NCBI RefSeq assembly: GCF_003627965.1
Contig: NZ_RBWE01000001.1
Location: 2,192,511 to 2,256,510, forward strand
Source: Desulfofundulus salinus
GTDB lineage: Bacteria > Bacillota > Desulfotomaculia > Desulfotomaculales > Desulfovirgulaceae
Direction: 5' to 3'
DNA length: 64,000 bases
Shown here in pieces: positions 34,169-42,412 of the stretch. How positions within the stretch are numbered: the first letter of the stretch is position 1; each line of letters opens with the position of its first letter. The notes below the pieces were generated by a model. That model was not told the origin of the DNA. It made no database searches and saw only the letters and a list, made by a program, of their open reading frames with translations. A program made the translations under genes and the position numbers.

Positions 34169-35624
34169 AGTCCACCAACTCCTCCTTTTCTTTAAAGGAG
34201 AGGACTTCCTTCATGTTCAACACGATAATCAGCCGCTCACCTTCCCCGGCTTTCGCTATCCCCCTGATAAAACGGGTGTCCACCGAACCGGTCAAGAGAT
34301 CCGGCGTCGCTTCGATGGCCAGCCGGGAAACCTTCAGCACTTCCCGCGCCGAATCAACGACAAGGCCGGTCAAAAGCCCATCTATCTCCACCACTACGAC
34401 CCTCGTATGCTCGTCCCTGGCACATTCTTCCATCCCAAATCTTTTTCGAAGGTCGATTATGGGGATGATGGTTCCGCGGAGGTTAATCACTCCCTCTACA
34501 AAATGCGGAGCTTTGGGCACGGCCACTATATCCGGAACCCTGATGATCTCTCGGACCTCGGCGATGCCCGCGGCAAATTCTTCCTTGCCGAGTTTAAAAG
34601 TCACCAGCTGTTCTTCCTGTTCATCCATGCTGACCACCTCCTCTTCTTCTCCACTATCCACTGCTCCGTCCACTTTCAGGAGGTCGCCCAAGGCGAGGAA
34701 ACCAGCCGGGTCCAGCACGTATACCAGCCGCTTTCCTTCCGCTATCTTGCACACCCCGCTTATTCCTTCTCCGCCCCCGGTGCGCAACAGGACCGGTACG
34801 GGGTCAATAAGCGCCCTGGAAATGCGGAGCACCTCCGTTACCGCGTCGACCACCAGGCCCACGGAAAAATTCCCCTTTTGCTGGTCGCAAAAGTTCACTA
34901 CTACTATGCGCGCCCGGTCATCCATTTCCTTATCTTTTAGTTGAAAAAGGGCACGCAGGCTGACCACCGGCAGAACGTGGTTCCGCAGGGTTATAATTCC
35001 GAGAAGGTACGCGGGAGCGTCGGGCACCCGGTTAATTGTCTCCGGCAGGTGAACGATTTCCTGCACCATCCCGATGTCAACCCCGTATTCTTCCTCCCCG
35101 ACCCGAAAGCTGACGAGCTGAACATTTTCTTCTTTCTCTTCTTTCTTTTTCTCCTCCGCTCGGGCAAGCCCCAGAGATTCAACGGCACCCGTGACCCGGT
35201 CCCGGGTTTCCTCGGTCTTCATAAGATGGGCCGGATCTAATACCATCACCAGGCGTTTGCCCGCCGCCAGCCTGGCTATGCCCTTGAGAAACTCTGCCCT
35301 GGTTTCCTCTTTTTTGACTTCTTCTATTTCGTCGGCGGCTATGTTTACCACCTCGGATACCTTGTCCACGATGAAGCCCAGCCGCTTGCGGCCGTCGTCC
35401 AGGACGATAACTCTGCTGGCATCGCTCAAGGGCTGCTTCTCCAGGCCAAACCTGACGCTTGTGTTCACTACAGTGAGGATATTCCCCCGCAGGTTGGCCA
35501 GCCCTTCCAGATAGGGCGGGGTCCGGGGAACCTTCACCATCCCCGGGACCCGGATTATCTCCTGGACGTACTCGATTTCTACGCCGTAAGCTTCACTGCC
35601 CACGGAAAAGACAACATACTGCAC
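34122..35624 (-). CDS. triple CheW-domain coupling protein
   Basis: 500 residues comprising three consecutive CheW domains (about 1-150, 165-325 and 335-490), each opening with a V-x-F-x-V/L-G-x-E-E-Y/F-G strand and carrying the E-V-x-E-I-I/V-x-V/L-P, L-R-G/N and I-x-D/V-x hydrophobic core. A linker of Lys/Glu separates domains 1 and 2. CheW links receptor and CheA; three copies in one chain could bridge several kinases or form lattice contacts. The gene lies between the receptor and cheB. Domain count is seen directly; lattice role is inferred. Confidence 0.93.
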   Translation of the reverse strand: MQYVVFSVGSEAYGVEIEYVQEIIRVPGMVKVPRTPPYLEGLANLRGNILTVVNTSVRFGLEKQPLSDASRVIVLDDGRKRLGFIVDKVSEVVNIAADEIEEVKKEETRAEFLKGIARLAAGKRLVMVLDPAHLMKTEETRDRVTGAVESLGLARAEEKKKEEKEENVQLVSFRVGEEEYGVDIGMVQEIVHLPETINRVPDAPAYLLGIITLRNHVLPVVSLRALFQLKDKEMDDRARIVVVNFCDQQKGNFSVGLVVDAVTEVLRISRALIDPVPVLLRTGGGEGISGVCKIAEGKRLVYVLDPAGFLALGDLLKVDGAVDSGEEEEVVSMDEQEEQLVTFKLGKEEFAAGIAEVREIIRVPDIVAVPKAPHFVEGVINLRGTIIPIIDLRKRFGMEECARDEHTRVVVVEIDGLLTGLVVDSAREVLKVSRLAIEATPDLLTGSVDTRFIRGIAKAGEGERLIIVLNMKEVLSFKEKEELVDFGRSVEIAEDPGIDS

Positions 35625-35643
35625 AAACCATCCCTCCCCGCCG

Positions 35644-37581
35644 TTACAGCTGCTGCAGTTCGTCCGCCAGCGCGGCTATCTCTTCGATGGCCCTGGACAG
35701 TTCCTGCATTCCCTGGGCCTGCTGCCTGCTGGCGGTCGCGGCCTGTTCGGAAGCCGAAGCTGCTTCCTGGGCCGCCTGGGCAATCTGATCTACCGCTTTT
35801 CTGGCCTGCTCAACGGCTGCGGCAATCTGGTCCGCATTCTCGTTGATTTCCCTGGTGCCACCTAAAACGGCCTTCATGTCCTCTTCGATGCGTACCAGAT
35901 CTTCGGTGGTCTTTTTCGCTTTTTCTACCTCCTGCCTTGTCACTTCCCCTATCTCTTCAATGTCCTTTAACACCACGTTTACCTGGCCCTGGATGCCCTT
36001 CACCTGGTCCTTGATTTGATCGGCGTTGCGGGCGCTTTCCTGAGCCAGGTTGCGGATGTCGGAAGCGACCACGGCGAACCCTTTGCCGTATTCGCCGGCA
36101 CGCGCCGCCTCAATGGCCCCGCTGACCGCCAGCATATTGGTCTGGATGCCTACAGTAACAATTGTATCCACTATCTTGTCAATCTGCCTTGCCCTCTCTT
36201 CCAGAGCTTTGACTTTCTTGACATTTTCTACGTTAGCCTCCAGGGCCAGGGAAATCCCCCTGATCAATTCGTCCACGTTAACTTTGTTGCGGGCCAGGAT
36301 TTCAGACAGGGCCTCTACCTTCTGGAGGGAAGCACCGGCCTGCTCACTGATGAATCTGACCCCGCTTTCTATCTGGGCAGCGGCGCCGGCAGACTCTTCT
36401 GCCGCCCTGGCCTGGGCTTGCGCCCCCTTGGAAATCTGGTCCAGGGCCGCCATGATCTCCTGGGCAGACCGGGTAGATTCCTCAATAGCCGCCGAAAGCT
36501 CCTCTGCTGCAGCGGCCAGGCCTTCTGCCGATTTGGAAACGTCGGTGGACCGCTTGAGGTCTTCGGCCATTTCGGCCAGCTCACTTGCTGAGGTGCTGAT
36601 GTCACTTAAAGCTTTGGCCTGTTGATCTACAGCTTTTAAGGCTTCCTCTGCCCCGCCGGACTGCTCCTCTGCCGTCCTGGCAATTTCATTTGCCCCCTGC
36701 TGGAAGAGCTGAATGCTGCGCATGGACTCCTGGGAAAGATTGTTGATCTGCCCTGCTGCCGTCACCACCTCTTCCATAGCGGCCCTGATATTTGCCAGGT
36801 CATCAGTAATCGCTCTACCCTTTTCTGCCTCCTGCCGGGCACTGGCGGCGGCCTGATTAATGGCATCGGCCACCACTTTCACATCCTGCTGGATGGCCGT
36901 AATCAGCTCGCGGATGTCGTTGGCTGCTTTCTCCGAGGTCTCCGCCAGAGTTCTCACCTCGTCCGCCACCACGGCAAACCCCTTGCCGTGATCTCCGGCC
37001 CGGGCCGCTTCAATGGCCGCATTAAGGGCCAGCAGGTTGGTCTGGTCGGCAATTTTAACCACAGTGCGCACAATACTGCCAATGTTTTCGGCCAGCTTTT
37101 CCAGCTCGGCCACCAGCCTGGCCGACTCCTCATTTTTGGCGGCAGCCAGATTAACGCCTTCCGCAAGTTTCTCAATGTCGGAGCTGACTTCTTTTACCAG
37201 CAGCTGGATGGCTTTTCCCCGGTCTAAAGCCGCGGCGGCATTTTCTGCTGCCTTTCGTGCGCTTTTTTCAATCTGATTGATAGCGGCAAGTGACTCTTGA
37301 GTGGCGCTGCTGGCCTCCTCGGCCCCGCTGGCTATCTGCTCCATGGCCGAGCGCAGCTCCTCCACCGCTCCAGAGGCTTCTTCCACTCCGGAGGAAAGCT
37401 CTTCGGTGGCTGCGGCAATGCGCTCGGCTATCTGCTGCTGTTTGGCGAAGGTTCTGGCCTGCCTGCGCTGAGCTTCCAGTTTCTTTTGCTCAACCTTCTT
37501 TGCGTCAAAATCTGCTTTGCCTTCAGTCTTCTGCACCTGCGTCCTTGCTGGCGGAGGTGCTAACTTTTTCTCCTCAATCAT
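35644..37581 (-). CDS. soluble receptor with two MCP signalling tips
   Basis: 645 residues, almost all coiled coil, with no membrane segment, no HAMP and no recognisable ligand-binding domain. Two complete MCP hairpin tips occur: [17 protein letters not shown] (about 180-196) and [17 protein letters not shown] (about 480-496), each followed by [13 protein letters not shown] or [13 protein letters not shown]. They lie 300 residues apart, so the chain should fold as two antiparallel four-helix receptor bundles or one long double-headed one. Ala/Glu/Gln-rich stretches may be methylation sites for CheR/CheB. ATG 37581 with AAGGAGG. The sensing mode is unknown. Confidence 0.9.
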   Translation of the reverse strand: MIEEKKLAPPPARTQVQKTEGKADFDAKKVEQKKLEAQRRQARTFAKQQQIAERIAAATEELSSGVEEASGAVEELRSAMEQIASGAEEASSATQESLAAINQIEKSARKAAENAAAALDRGKAIQLLVKEVSSDIEKLAEGVNLAAAKNEESARLVAELEKLAENIGSIVRTVVKIADQTNLLALNAAIEAARAGDHGKGFAVVADEVRTLAETSEKAANDIRELITAIQQDVKVVADAINQAAASARQEAEKGRAITDDLANIRAAMEEVVTAAGQINNLSQESMRSIQLFQQGANEIARTAEEQSGGAEEALKAVDQQAKALSDISTSASELAEMAEDLKRSTDVSKSAEGLAAAAEELSAAIEESTRSAQEIMAALDQISKGAQAQARAAEESAGAAAQIESGVRFISEQAGASLQKVEALSEILARNKVNVDELIRGISLALEANVENVKKVKALEERARQIDKIVDTIVTVGIQTNMLAVSGAIEAARAGEYGKGFAVVASDIRNLAQESARNADQIKDQVKGIQGQVNVVLKDIEEIGEVTRQEVEKAKKTTEDLVRIEEDMKAVLGGTREINENADQIAAAVEQARKAVDQIAQAAQEAASASEQAATASRQQAQGMQELSRAIEEIAALADELQQL

Positions 37582-37759
37582 TAAACAATACCTCCTTAAA
37601 TTTTTTCTTCATATGGCGCACCAAATGGCTTGCCACATTACGGCTGTGAACCGCGCTCACCCGGTCTCTGGCCGCCTGGACAAAAAACAATGCCTTTGCG
37701 AGTTCCACCACAACAACACCCCATTTCTCCCGGCGTCTGCTATTAAATTTTGTCACCAC
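37574..37759 (-). CDS. small basic protein heading the chemosensory operon
   Basis: 61 residues (or 60, from the second of two adjacent GTG codons). GGGGAGG directly precedes the starts, and the stop overlaps the receptor start by eight bases, so it is likely translated and coupled to it. The product is basic, with a hydrophobic middle ([14 protein letters not shown]) and a Lys/His-rich C-terminus. Not recognised. It could be a leader peptide coupling the attenuator-like terminator just upstream to receptor expression. Confidence 0.55.
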   Translation of the reverse strand: MVTKFNSRRREKWGVVVVELAKALFFVQAARDRVSAVHSRNVASHLVRHMKKKFKEVLFND

Positions 37760-37765
37760 CTCCCC

Positions 37766-37819
37766 AAAAACAAAAGCAGGTACCGGTGGTAACCCAAAAA
37801 AGATACCACCCGTACCTGC
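37766..37819 (-). promoter_or_regulatory. terminator/attenuator before the chemosensory operon
   Basis: GCAGGTACCGGTGGTA (37776-37791) pairs with TACCACCCGTACCTGC (37804-37819), 15 of 16 positions. On the minus strand it is followed by TTTTGTTTTT, then the ribosome site of the 61-residue gene. Plus-strand flank is also T-rich. As no plus-strand gene ends here, a leader attenuator is the best reading. Confidence 0.65.
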
Positions 37820-37930
37820 TGGTATTTTTTTACTAGGACACGGGAAATATATTCAAGAAGCGAAGAAAAAATAGAAAGAAAACTCTTCGCAGGTTTATGT
37901 AAAATATCGATTATTAGGTCAGGTGGGGTT

Positions 37931-37966
<36 letters not shown>

Positions 37967-38239
37967 TTGCCTTTTTATGGCTTAACCCTAAAAATTTTTT
38001 CCAATTCCCCTTCAAAAAGTGCTTGACTTTTTACCGCTGCGCTCTTAATTAATGATCATCCTCAAGGACGAGATTACCTTCGCGAAAGCAGTGAATATAA
38101 AATGATTATACTCCCGAAAGGCAATTCTGGCCAGACCGCGAAACCCCTTACTTGTCAAAAGCAGGTCCATTGGGCTAAAATAGGGAAGGTAGTCAAGCAT
38201 ATACTTAAGAAAAAAAATAAAAAATTAGGAGGTAAGAGA

Positions 38240-38785
38240 ATGTACTGGTCCCAGAAAGGTCCTGTTAATACTGACGAGACTATTGCCCTGGCGGTGAAGA
38301 GGGCGCGGGAATTATCCATTGACCACATCGTGGTAGCCTCCTGCAGCGGGGAAACGGCAAAAAAACTTATCGGCAAGGTCCCCCATGTGGTCTGCGTAAC
38401 ACACCACGTGGGCTATACCGCTCCGGGAGAGGATGAAATGCCCCCCGGCGTGCGCGAAGAACTGACGGCCAGGGGAGTACGCCTGCTTACCACCACCCAT
38501 CTCATGGGCGGGCTGGACCGGGGGGTGCGGAACAAATTCGGCGGCGTTTATCCCGCTGAAATCATTGCCCAAACCCTGCGCATGCTGGGGCAGGGTTTAA
38601 AGGTGTGCGTGGAAATCGCTGTCATGGCGCTGGACGCCGGGCTGATCCCGGCGGGCAAAGAGGTGGTGGCCGTTGCCGGAACAGGAACGGGTGCCGATAC
38701 CGCCGCGGTAATTCTTCCTGCCCATGCCAACCGCTTTTTTGATACCAGGGTTAAGGAAATTATTTGCAAGCCCAGGGAATTTTAA
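38240..38785 (+). CDS. pyruvate kinase C-terminal-domain-like protein
   Basis: 181 residues matching the stand-alone PK_C alpha/beta domain family: HIVVASCSGETAKKL near residue 30, VCVTHHVGYTAPGE, LTTTHLMGG, KFGGVYPAEIIAQTLRM, and GTGTGADTA near the C-terminus. In pyruvate kinase this domain binds the allosteric effector; free-standing homologues occur widely in archaea and anaerobes with unknown function. ATG 38240 follows AGGAGG. It precedes the FBP aldolase/phosphatase by 153 bases, hinting at a link to gluconeogenesis. Confidence 0.88.
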   Translation: MYWSQKGPVNTDETIALAVKRARELSIDHIVVASCSGETAKKLIGKVPHVVCVTHHVGYTAPGEDEMPPGVREELTARGVRLLTTTHLMGGLDRGVRNKFGGVYPAEIIAQTLRMLGQGLKVCVEIAVMALDAGLIPAGKEVVAVAGTGTGADTAAVILPAHANRFFDTRVKEIICKPREF

Positions 38786-38938
38786 CGTCCAAATAAGATA
38801 ACACAATAAACCCTAAACAGAGAATTATGTCATCACAATTATAAATTTGGATTAAAAAATTTTTTTGTTTAGCAGGAAAATGACCTGCGCTTCAAGAATA
38901 AATGTAAATATATCATTTTTTGTACGGGGAGGATCTTC

Positions 38939-40033
38939 ATGGGCAAGAAAATTACCGTTACGGTCATCAAAGCGGATGTAGGAGGCTGTGTAGGACATTC
39001 GTCCGTCCACTCCGCCCTGATTGAAAAGGCCCAGGGCATGCTTAAGGGCAGTTCCCTCCTGATAGACTCCTATGTAGCCCATGTAGGCGACGATATTAAC
39101 CTGATTATGACCCACGAACTGGGCCGGAATAACGGTGAAATCCACCAGCTGGCCTGGGATACTTTTGTAGCCTGCACTGAAATAGCCAAGAAACTGAAGC
39201 TTTACGGCGCGGGCCAGGACCTGCTGGCCGACGCCTTTTCCGGCAACATCAAGGGTTTAGGTCCCGGAGTAGCGGAGATGGAGTTTGAAGAGCGCAAGAG
39301 CGAACCCATTATAATTTTAATGGCCGACAAGACGGAACCGGGAGCCTGGAACCTGCCCCTGTACAAAATTTTTGCTGATCCCTTTAACACCGCCGGGCTG
39401 GTCATCGACCCCAGCATGCACGACGGGTTTATTTTCGAGGTGCGGGACCTGATTGAAAACACCCGTGTTACTTTCTCGGCCCCCGAGGAAATATATGACA
39501 TGCTGGTATTTATCGGCGCTCCCGGCCGCTACTGCATCAAGCGCGTTTTCCACAAGAGATCGGGGGAAATTGCCGCCGTATCCAGCACCCAGCGGTTAAA
39601 TCTGATGGCCGGTCGCTACGTAGGCAAGGACGACCCGGTGTGTATCGTACGCTGCCAGAGCGGTATGCCGGCGGTTGGGGAAGTGCTGGAACCCTTCACT
39701 AAACCCCACCTGGTCAGCGGCTGGATGCGCGGCTCCCACAGCGGCCCTCTGATGCCGGTCAGCCTGCAGCAGGCCACCCCATCCCGTTTTGACGGCCCGC
39801 CCCGGGTGGTCGCCCTTGGCTTCCAGCTGGCCGAAGGCAAGCTCATTGGTCCCCAGGACTTCTTTGCCGACCCGGCCTTCGACCAGGCCCGGCAAATGGC
39901 CAACGAAATAGCCAGTTACATGCGCAGTCTGGGACCCTTTGAACCCCACCGGCTGCACCTGGACGAAATGGAATATACCACCATGCCCCAGGTATTGAAA
40001 AAGTTAAAGGATCGTTTTGAAAAACTCCGCTAA
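38939..40033 (+). CDS. fbp: bifunctional fructose-1,6-bisphosphate aldolase/phosphatase
   Basis: 364 residues, the archaeal-type (class V) enzyme that condenses triose phosphates and dephosphorylates FBP to fructose 6-phosphate, making gluconeogenesis one-way. ADVGGCVGHSS at the N-terminus, SYVAHVGDDINLIMTH with Mg-binding Asp residues, LADAFSGNIKGLGPG and the Lys/Tyr-containing GAPGRYCIKRVF all fit. The family is typical of archaea and deeply branching thermophilic bacteria including Moorella. GGGGAGG precedes the ATG. A group II intron remnant follows on the other strand. Confidence 0.95.
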   Translation: MGKKITVTVIKADVGGCVGHSSVHSALIEKAQGMLKGSSLLIDSYVAHVGDDINLIMTHELGRNNGEIHQLAWDTFVACTEIAKKLKLYGAGQDLLADAFSGNIKGLGPGVAEMEFEERKSEPIIILMADKTEPGAWNLPLYKIFADPFNTAGLVIDPSMHDGFIFEVRDLIENTRVTFSAPEEIYDMLVFIGAPGRYCIKRVFHKRSGEIAAVSSTQRLNLMAGRYVGKDDPVCIVRCQSGMPAVGEVLEPFTKPHLVSGWMRGSHSGPLMPVSLQQATPSRFDGPPRVVALGFQLAEGKLIGPQDFFADPAFDQARQMANEIASYMRSLGPFEPHRLHLDEMEYTTMPQVLKKLKDRFEKLR

Positions 40034-40040
40034 ACCACTG

Positions 40041-40207
40041 AATCGGGTAGATAGAGGCTGCTAACCTCAGACCTCTCACCCACCGGACGTGCAGCTCCGC
40101 ATCCGGCGGTTCGCCAAGCTGGACGGGTTGCCAAGTAGCGTTTGGTTAGACTGAGCAGGCCCTGAACCCGCCTGCAGGCGGTGCTCAGGGCCTGTTCATT
40201 TTTTTGT
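40041..40207 (-). mobile_element. second group II intron 3' remnant
   Basis: Minus strand order: decayed RT tail (GLLSLTKRYLATRPAW, no stop at the expected place), domain V (CCGCCGGATGCGG ... GCACGTCCGGTGG, about 40081-40112), a domain VI stem (GAGGTTAGCAGCCTC) and a CTACCCGAT 3' end. It aligns with the remnant beside tRNA-Ala but has diverged, so they derive from related, not recent, insertions. It fills the space between fbp and cobT. Confidence 0.82.
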
Positions 40208-41275
40208 TTACTTTAATATTTTATCTTCATCCAGATCGGCGATGCCCGCCTCGCTGAAACTGGCCATCTCGTTAATCACCCGGCAGGCCGCCTCCACCAG
40301 GTGCATGGCCAGGGCCGCACCGGTTCCTTCACCCAGGCGCATGTTCAGGTAAAGCATGGGTACCAGTCCTAAATACTCCAGCATCAAACGATGGCCCTGT
40401 TCGCCGGAAAGATGAGAAGCAATCATAAATTCCTTCACCCGGGGCTGCAGGGCAACCGCCACCATGGCCGCCGCAGTGGTAATAAAGCCGTCGATGACCA
40501 CGGGCACCCGCCGGGCGGCTGCCCCCAGAATAACCCCGGCCAGGCCGCCAATCTCCAGCCCACCCACTTTGGCCAGCACGTCCAGAGCGTCTGCTGGATC
40601 GGGCCGGTTCACTTCCAGCGCCATGGCTACCACTTTTATCTTCTGGCGCAGAACCTGGTCGTTGACCAGGGTGCCCCTGCCGGTAACCTCCTCGGGGGTA
40701 TAACCACCCAGCACCGCGGCAATGGCGCTGCTGGGAGTGGTGTTTCCGATGCCCATATCGCCAAGGCCAATCAAAGTGGCTCCCCGGTCGATCTCCCCCT
40801 GGACAACCTCAATACCCACTTCCACCGACCGTACCGCTTCCTCCCGGGTCATGGCCGGGCCGCGGGCAATGTTCCCCGTCCCGGGACGCACTTTCCGGTT
40901 AAGCACACCGGGGTAATCTACCGGCACCGCTACTCCCACGTCCACCACTACCAGGCGGGCGCCGGCCAGCCGCCCCAGCACGCCGATACCGGCCACCCCC
41001 GAAAGGAAAGCCGGAATCTGCTGGTGGGTGATCTCCTGGGGCGCCACACTCACTCCCTCGGCCACCACACCGTGATCCCCGGCCATAATGATAATCACCC
41101 GGTCGCCAACCACGGGGCGGGGGTTGCCGGTAATACCGGCCAGTTGGACGGCCAGCTCCTCCAGCCGGCCCAGGCTGCCAGGTGGCTTGATCAGACTGTC
41201 CAGCCGTTTTTTGGCTTCAGCCATGGGCTCCAGGTATAGCGTTCCCACTTCGGCAATGGTCTTTTCCAGCAGCAA
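40208..41275 (-). CDS. cobT: nicotinate-nucleotide-dimethylbenzimidazole phosphoribosyltransferase
   Basis: 355 residues. Makes alpha-ribazole phosphate for the lower ligand of cobalamin. Typical CobT stretches: RLDSLIKPPGSLGRLEELA, IIMAGDHGVVAEGVS, GLGDMGIGNTTPSSAI, PVVIDGFITTAAA and the catalytic Glu in RLGEGTGAALAM. The TTG at 41275 is preferred because the GGGAGG site lies nine bases before it; an earlier TTG directly touches that site. It is the first gene after a cobalamin riboswitch and terminator. Confidence 0.95.
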   Translation of the reverse strand: MLLEKTIAEVGTLYLEPMAEAKKRLDSLIKPPGSLGRLEELAVQLAGITGNPRPVVGDRVIIIMAGDHGVVAEGVSVAPQEITHQQIPAFLSGVAGIGVLGRLAGARLVVVDVGVAVPVDYPGVLNRKVRPGTGNIARGPAMTREEAVRSVEVGIEVVQGEIDRGATLIGLGDMGIGNTTPSSAIAAVLGGYTPEEVTGRGTLVNDQVLRQKIKVVAMALEVNRPDPADALDVLAKVGGLEIGGLAGVILGAAARRVPVVIDGFITTAAAMVAVALQPRVKEFMIASHLSGEQGHRLMLEYLGLVPMLYLNMRLGEGTGAALAMHLVEAACRVINEMASFSEAGIADLDEDKILK

Positions 41276-41310
41276 AACGATCAACCTCCCACGTGTTAAA
41301 GTTCAGATTA

Positions 41311-41349
41311 AATTAAAAAGTCCACAGCCCGAACAAGGCCGTGGACTTT
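41311..41349 (-). terminator. riboswitch-controlled terminator before cobT
   Basis: Minus strand AAAGTCCACGGCC (41349-41337) pairs with GGCTGTGGACTTT (41329-41317), followed by TTAATTT. Lies between the aptamer and cobT, so it is the likely expression platform. Confidence 0.85.
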
Positions 41350-41371
41350 ACCATCATCCAGCGGTGAAAGA

Positions 41372-41775
41372 ATCAGCAGGCAGGTCTCCTGGCTCCGGTT
41401 CCTCACAACCAACCGCCTTCCCAGCCAGCACTCACCAGTGATATGATTAAACCATGCTGTTACATTTCCATTGCTGAAACAAGTGCCATCGCATGTATCA
41501 GCTCATCAGTGAGTTATCCCCACTTTCCAACCTAGCCGGTTTTGGCCCTCGTTCGCTCCGGTGAGCCTCGCGGGCCAAACTAATACTCGGCTCAAGTCGC
41601 TCGCTACCCAGCCAACCGGCTGAATAACTGGGGATACTTCAGCAGCTCATCAGTGAGTGCCTTGCCAGTGGCTTATACCGTTGGAGGTTGCTCCCCGATC
41701 ACAGTGGCGGGACCGCTCAGGATTTTCACCTGATTCCCTATTCTCCCCCGGTTAAAAACGGGGGCACCTGCTGAT
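41372..41775 (-). ncRNA. cobalamin riboswitch with internal insertion
   Basis: Minus strand: P1 strand ATCAGCAG pairs with CTGCTGAT at the far ends. Conserved core GGTGAAAATCC, then GCGGTCCCGCCACTGTGA and GGGGAGC, GCCACTGG, GGGAAGGCGG, and the B12 box AGCCAGGAGACCTGCC are all present in order. Between GCCACTG and GGGAAGG the peripheral arm is enlarged by a palindromic insert. Controls cobT through the downstream terminator: cobalamin binding should favour termination. Confidence 0.95.
41499..41658. mobile_element. 128-bp palindromic MITE-like insert with 16-bp direct repeats
   Basis: CAGCTCATCAGTGAGT occurs at 41499-41514 and again, identical, at 41643-41658. The 128 bases between begin TATCCCCA (41515-41522) and end TGGGGATA (41629-41636) plus six bases, with further mirrored arms AGCCGGTT/AACCGGCT and TTTGGCCC/GGGCCAAA. 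As RNA it forms one long hairpin, so it could be tolerated in a peripheral riboswitch arm. No ORF. Confidence 0.75.
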
Positions 41776-41863
41776 GTTTAATATTTGCCTGTTGATGTAG
41801 TTGTTAGTTCTACGTGCCCGGATATTTTTCCTGCCATGAATCTGAAATTAAAATTTACCGGTA

Positions 41864-42412
41864 TCACTTTACCGGGCGATCAAAATAAATGTTCTTGCCT
41901 GTAGCAGAAATGGGAATACCCACCACAATGGGACCCTGGAGTAAACCCATCTGGCGGGCCACCGTACCCACCCGGTACATGATCCGGTTGTCGGCGTTAA
42001 AGAGGCTGGCCGTTTTGACCGCCGATCCCAGGGCAATACCCACATCTAAAAGACGCCAGGCGCACAGAGGTCCAGGAAACTCCGGTCCTTCGTGGCTTTG
42101 TAAATCCTCACACCGGCTGTAACCGCAGGCTCCGCAATTTAAACCTAAAGGCTTGTTTTCCGTCAGGGAAATGAGCAATACTGCATCGGAGCGGCGTACA
42201 TTATCGGCATCACGGTCGAAATTAACCTTGCCCCGCTCCCTTCCAAAGCGTTCCATTTCATCAGCCAGCCGGGAGAGCTCTTCTCCCGACAGCACCCGGG
42301 TACCCACATAATCCTGGCCGAGCCCCTTGGGAGCGGTCCGGGCCGACAGGGCCATCAATTGAGCGACCATTAAAATAGCCTCGCGCAAACCCATCACCTT
42401 CCCTGATTGCAT
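41864..42412 (-). CDS. DUF2148 ferredoxin-domain protein
   Basis: 182 residues. The LNCGACGYSRCEDL motif with the later CAWRLLDVGIALGSAVKTASLFNADNRIMYRVG block is the signature of DUF2148, a family of cytosolic proteins with a four-Cys Fe-S site and unknown role. The ATG overlaps the stop of the FapA-like gene (TAATG), so the two are coupled. It reads toward the cobalamin riboswitch but has no terminator clearly of its own, so transcripts may run into the leader. Confidence 0.88.
   Translation of the reverse strand: MQSGKVMGLREAILMVAQLMALSARTAPKGLGQDYVGTRVLSGEELSRLADEMERFGRERGKVNFDRDADNVRRSDAVLLISLTENKPLGLNCGACGYSRCEDLQSHEGPEFPGPLCAWRLLDVGIALGSAVKTASLFNADNRIMYRVGTVARQMGLLQGPIVVGIPISATGKNIYFDRPVK

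Noticed and set aside
33894-34940. Plus-strand 348-codon frame opposite the triple CheW and cheB genes
   Set aside because: Covers the overlap of two genuine genes; no ribosome site.
38023-38051. Promoter TTGACT-17-TAATTA before the PK C-domain gene
   Set aside because: The -35 box is good but the -10 box matches only the first two bases of the consensus; not strong enough to list.
40391-41239. Plus-strand 282-codon frame opposite cobT
   Set aside because: His/Gly-rich composition typical of an antisense shadow; cobT motifs on the minus strand are unambiguous.
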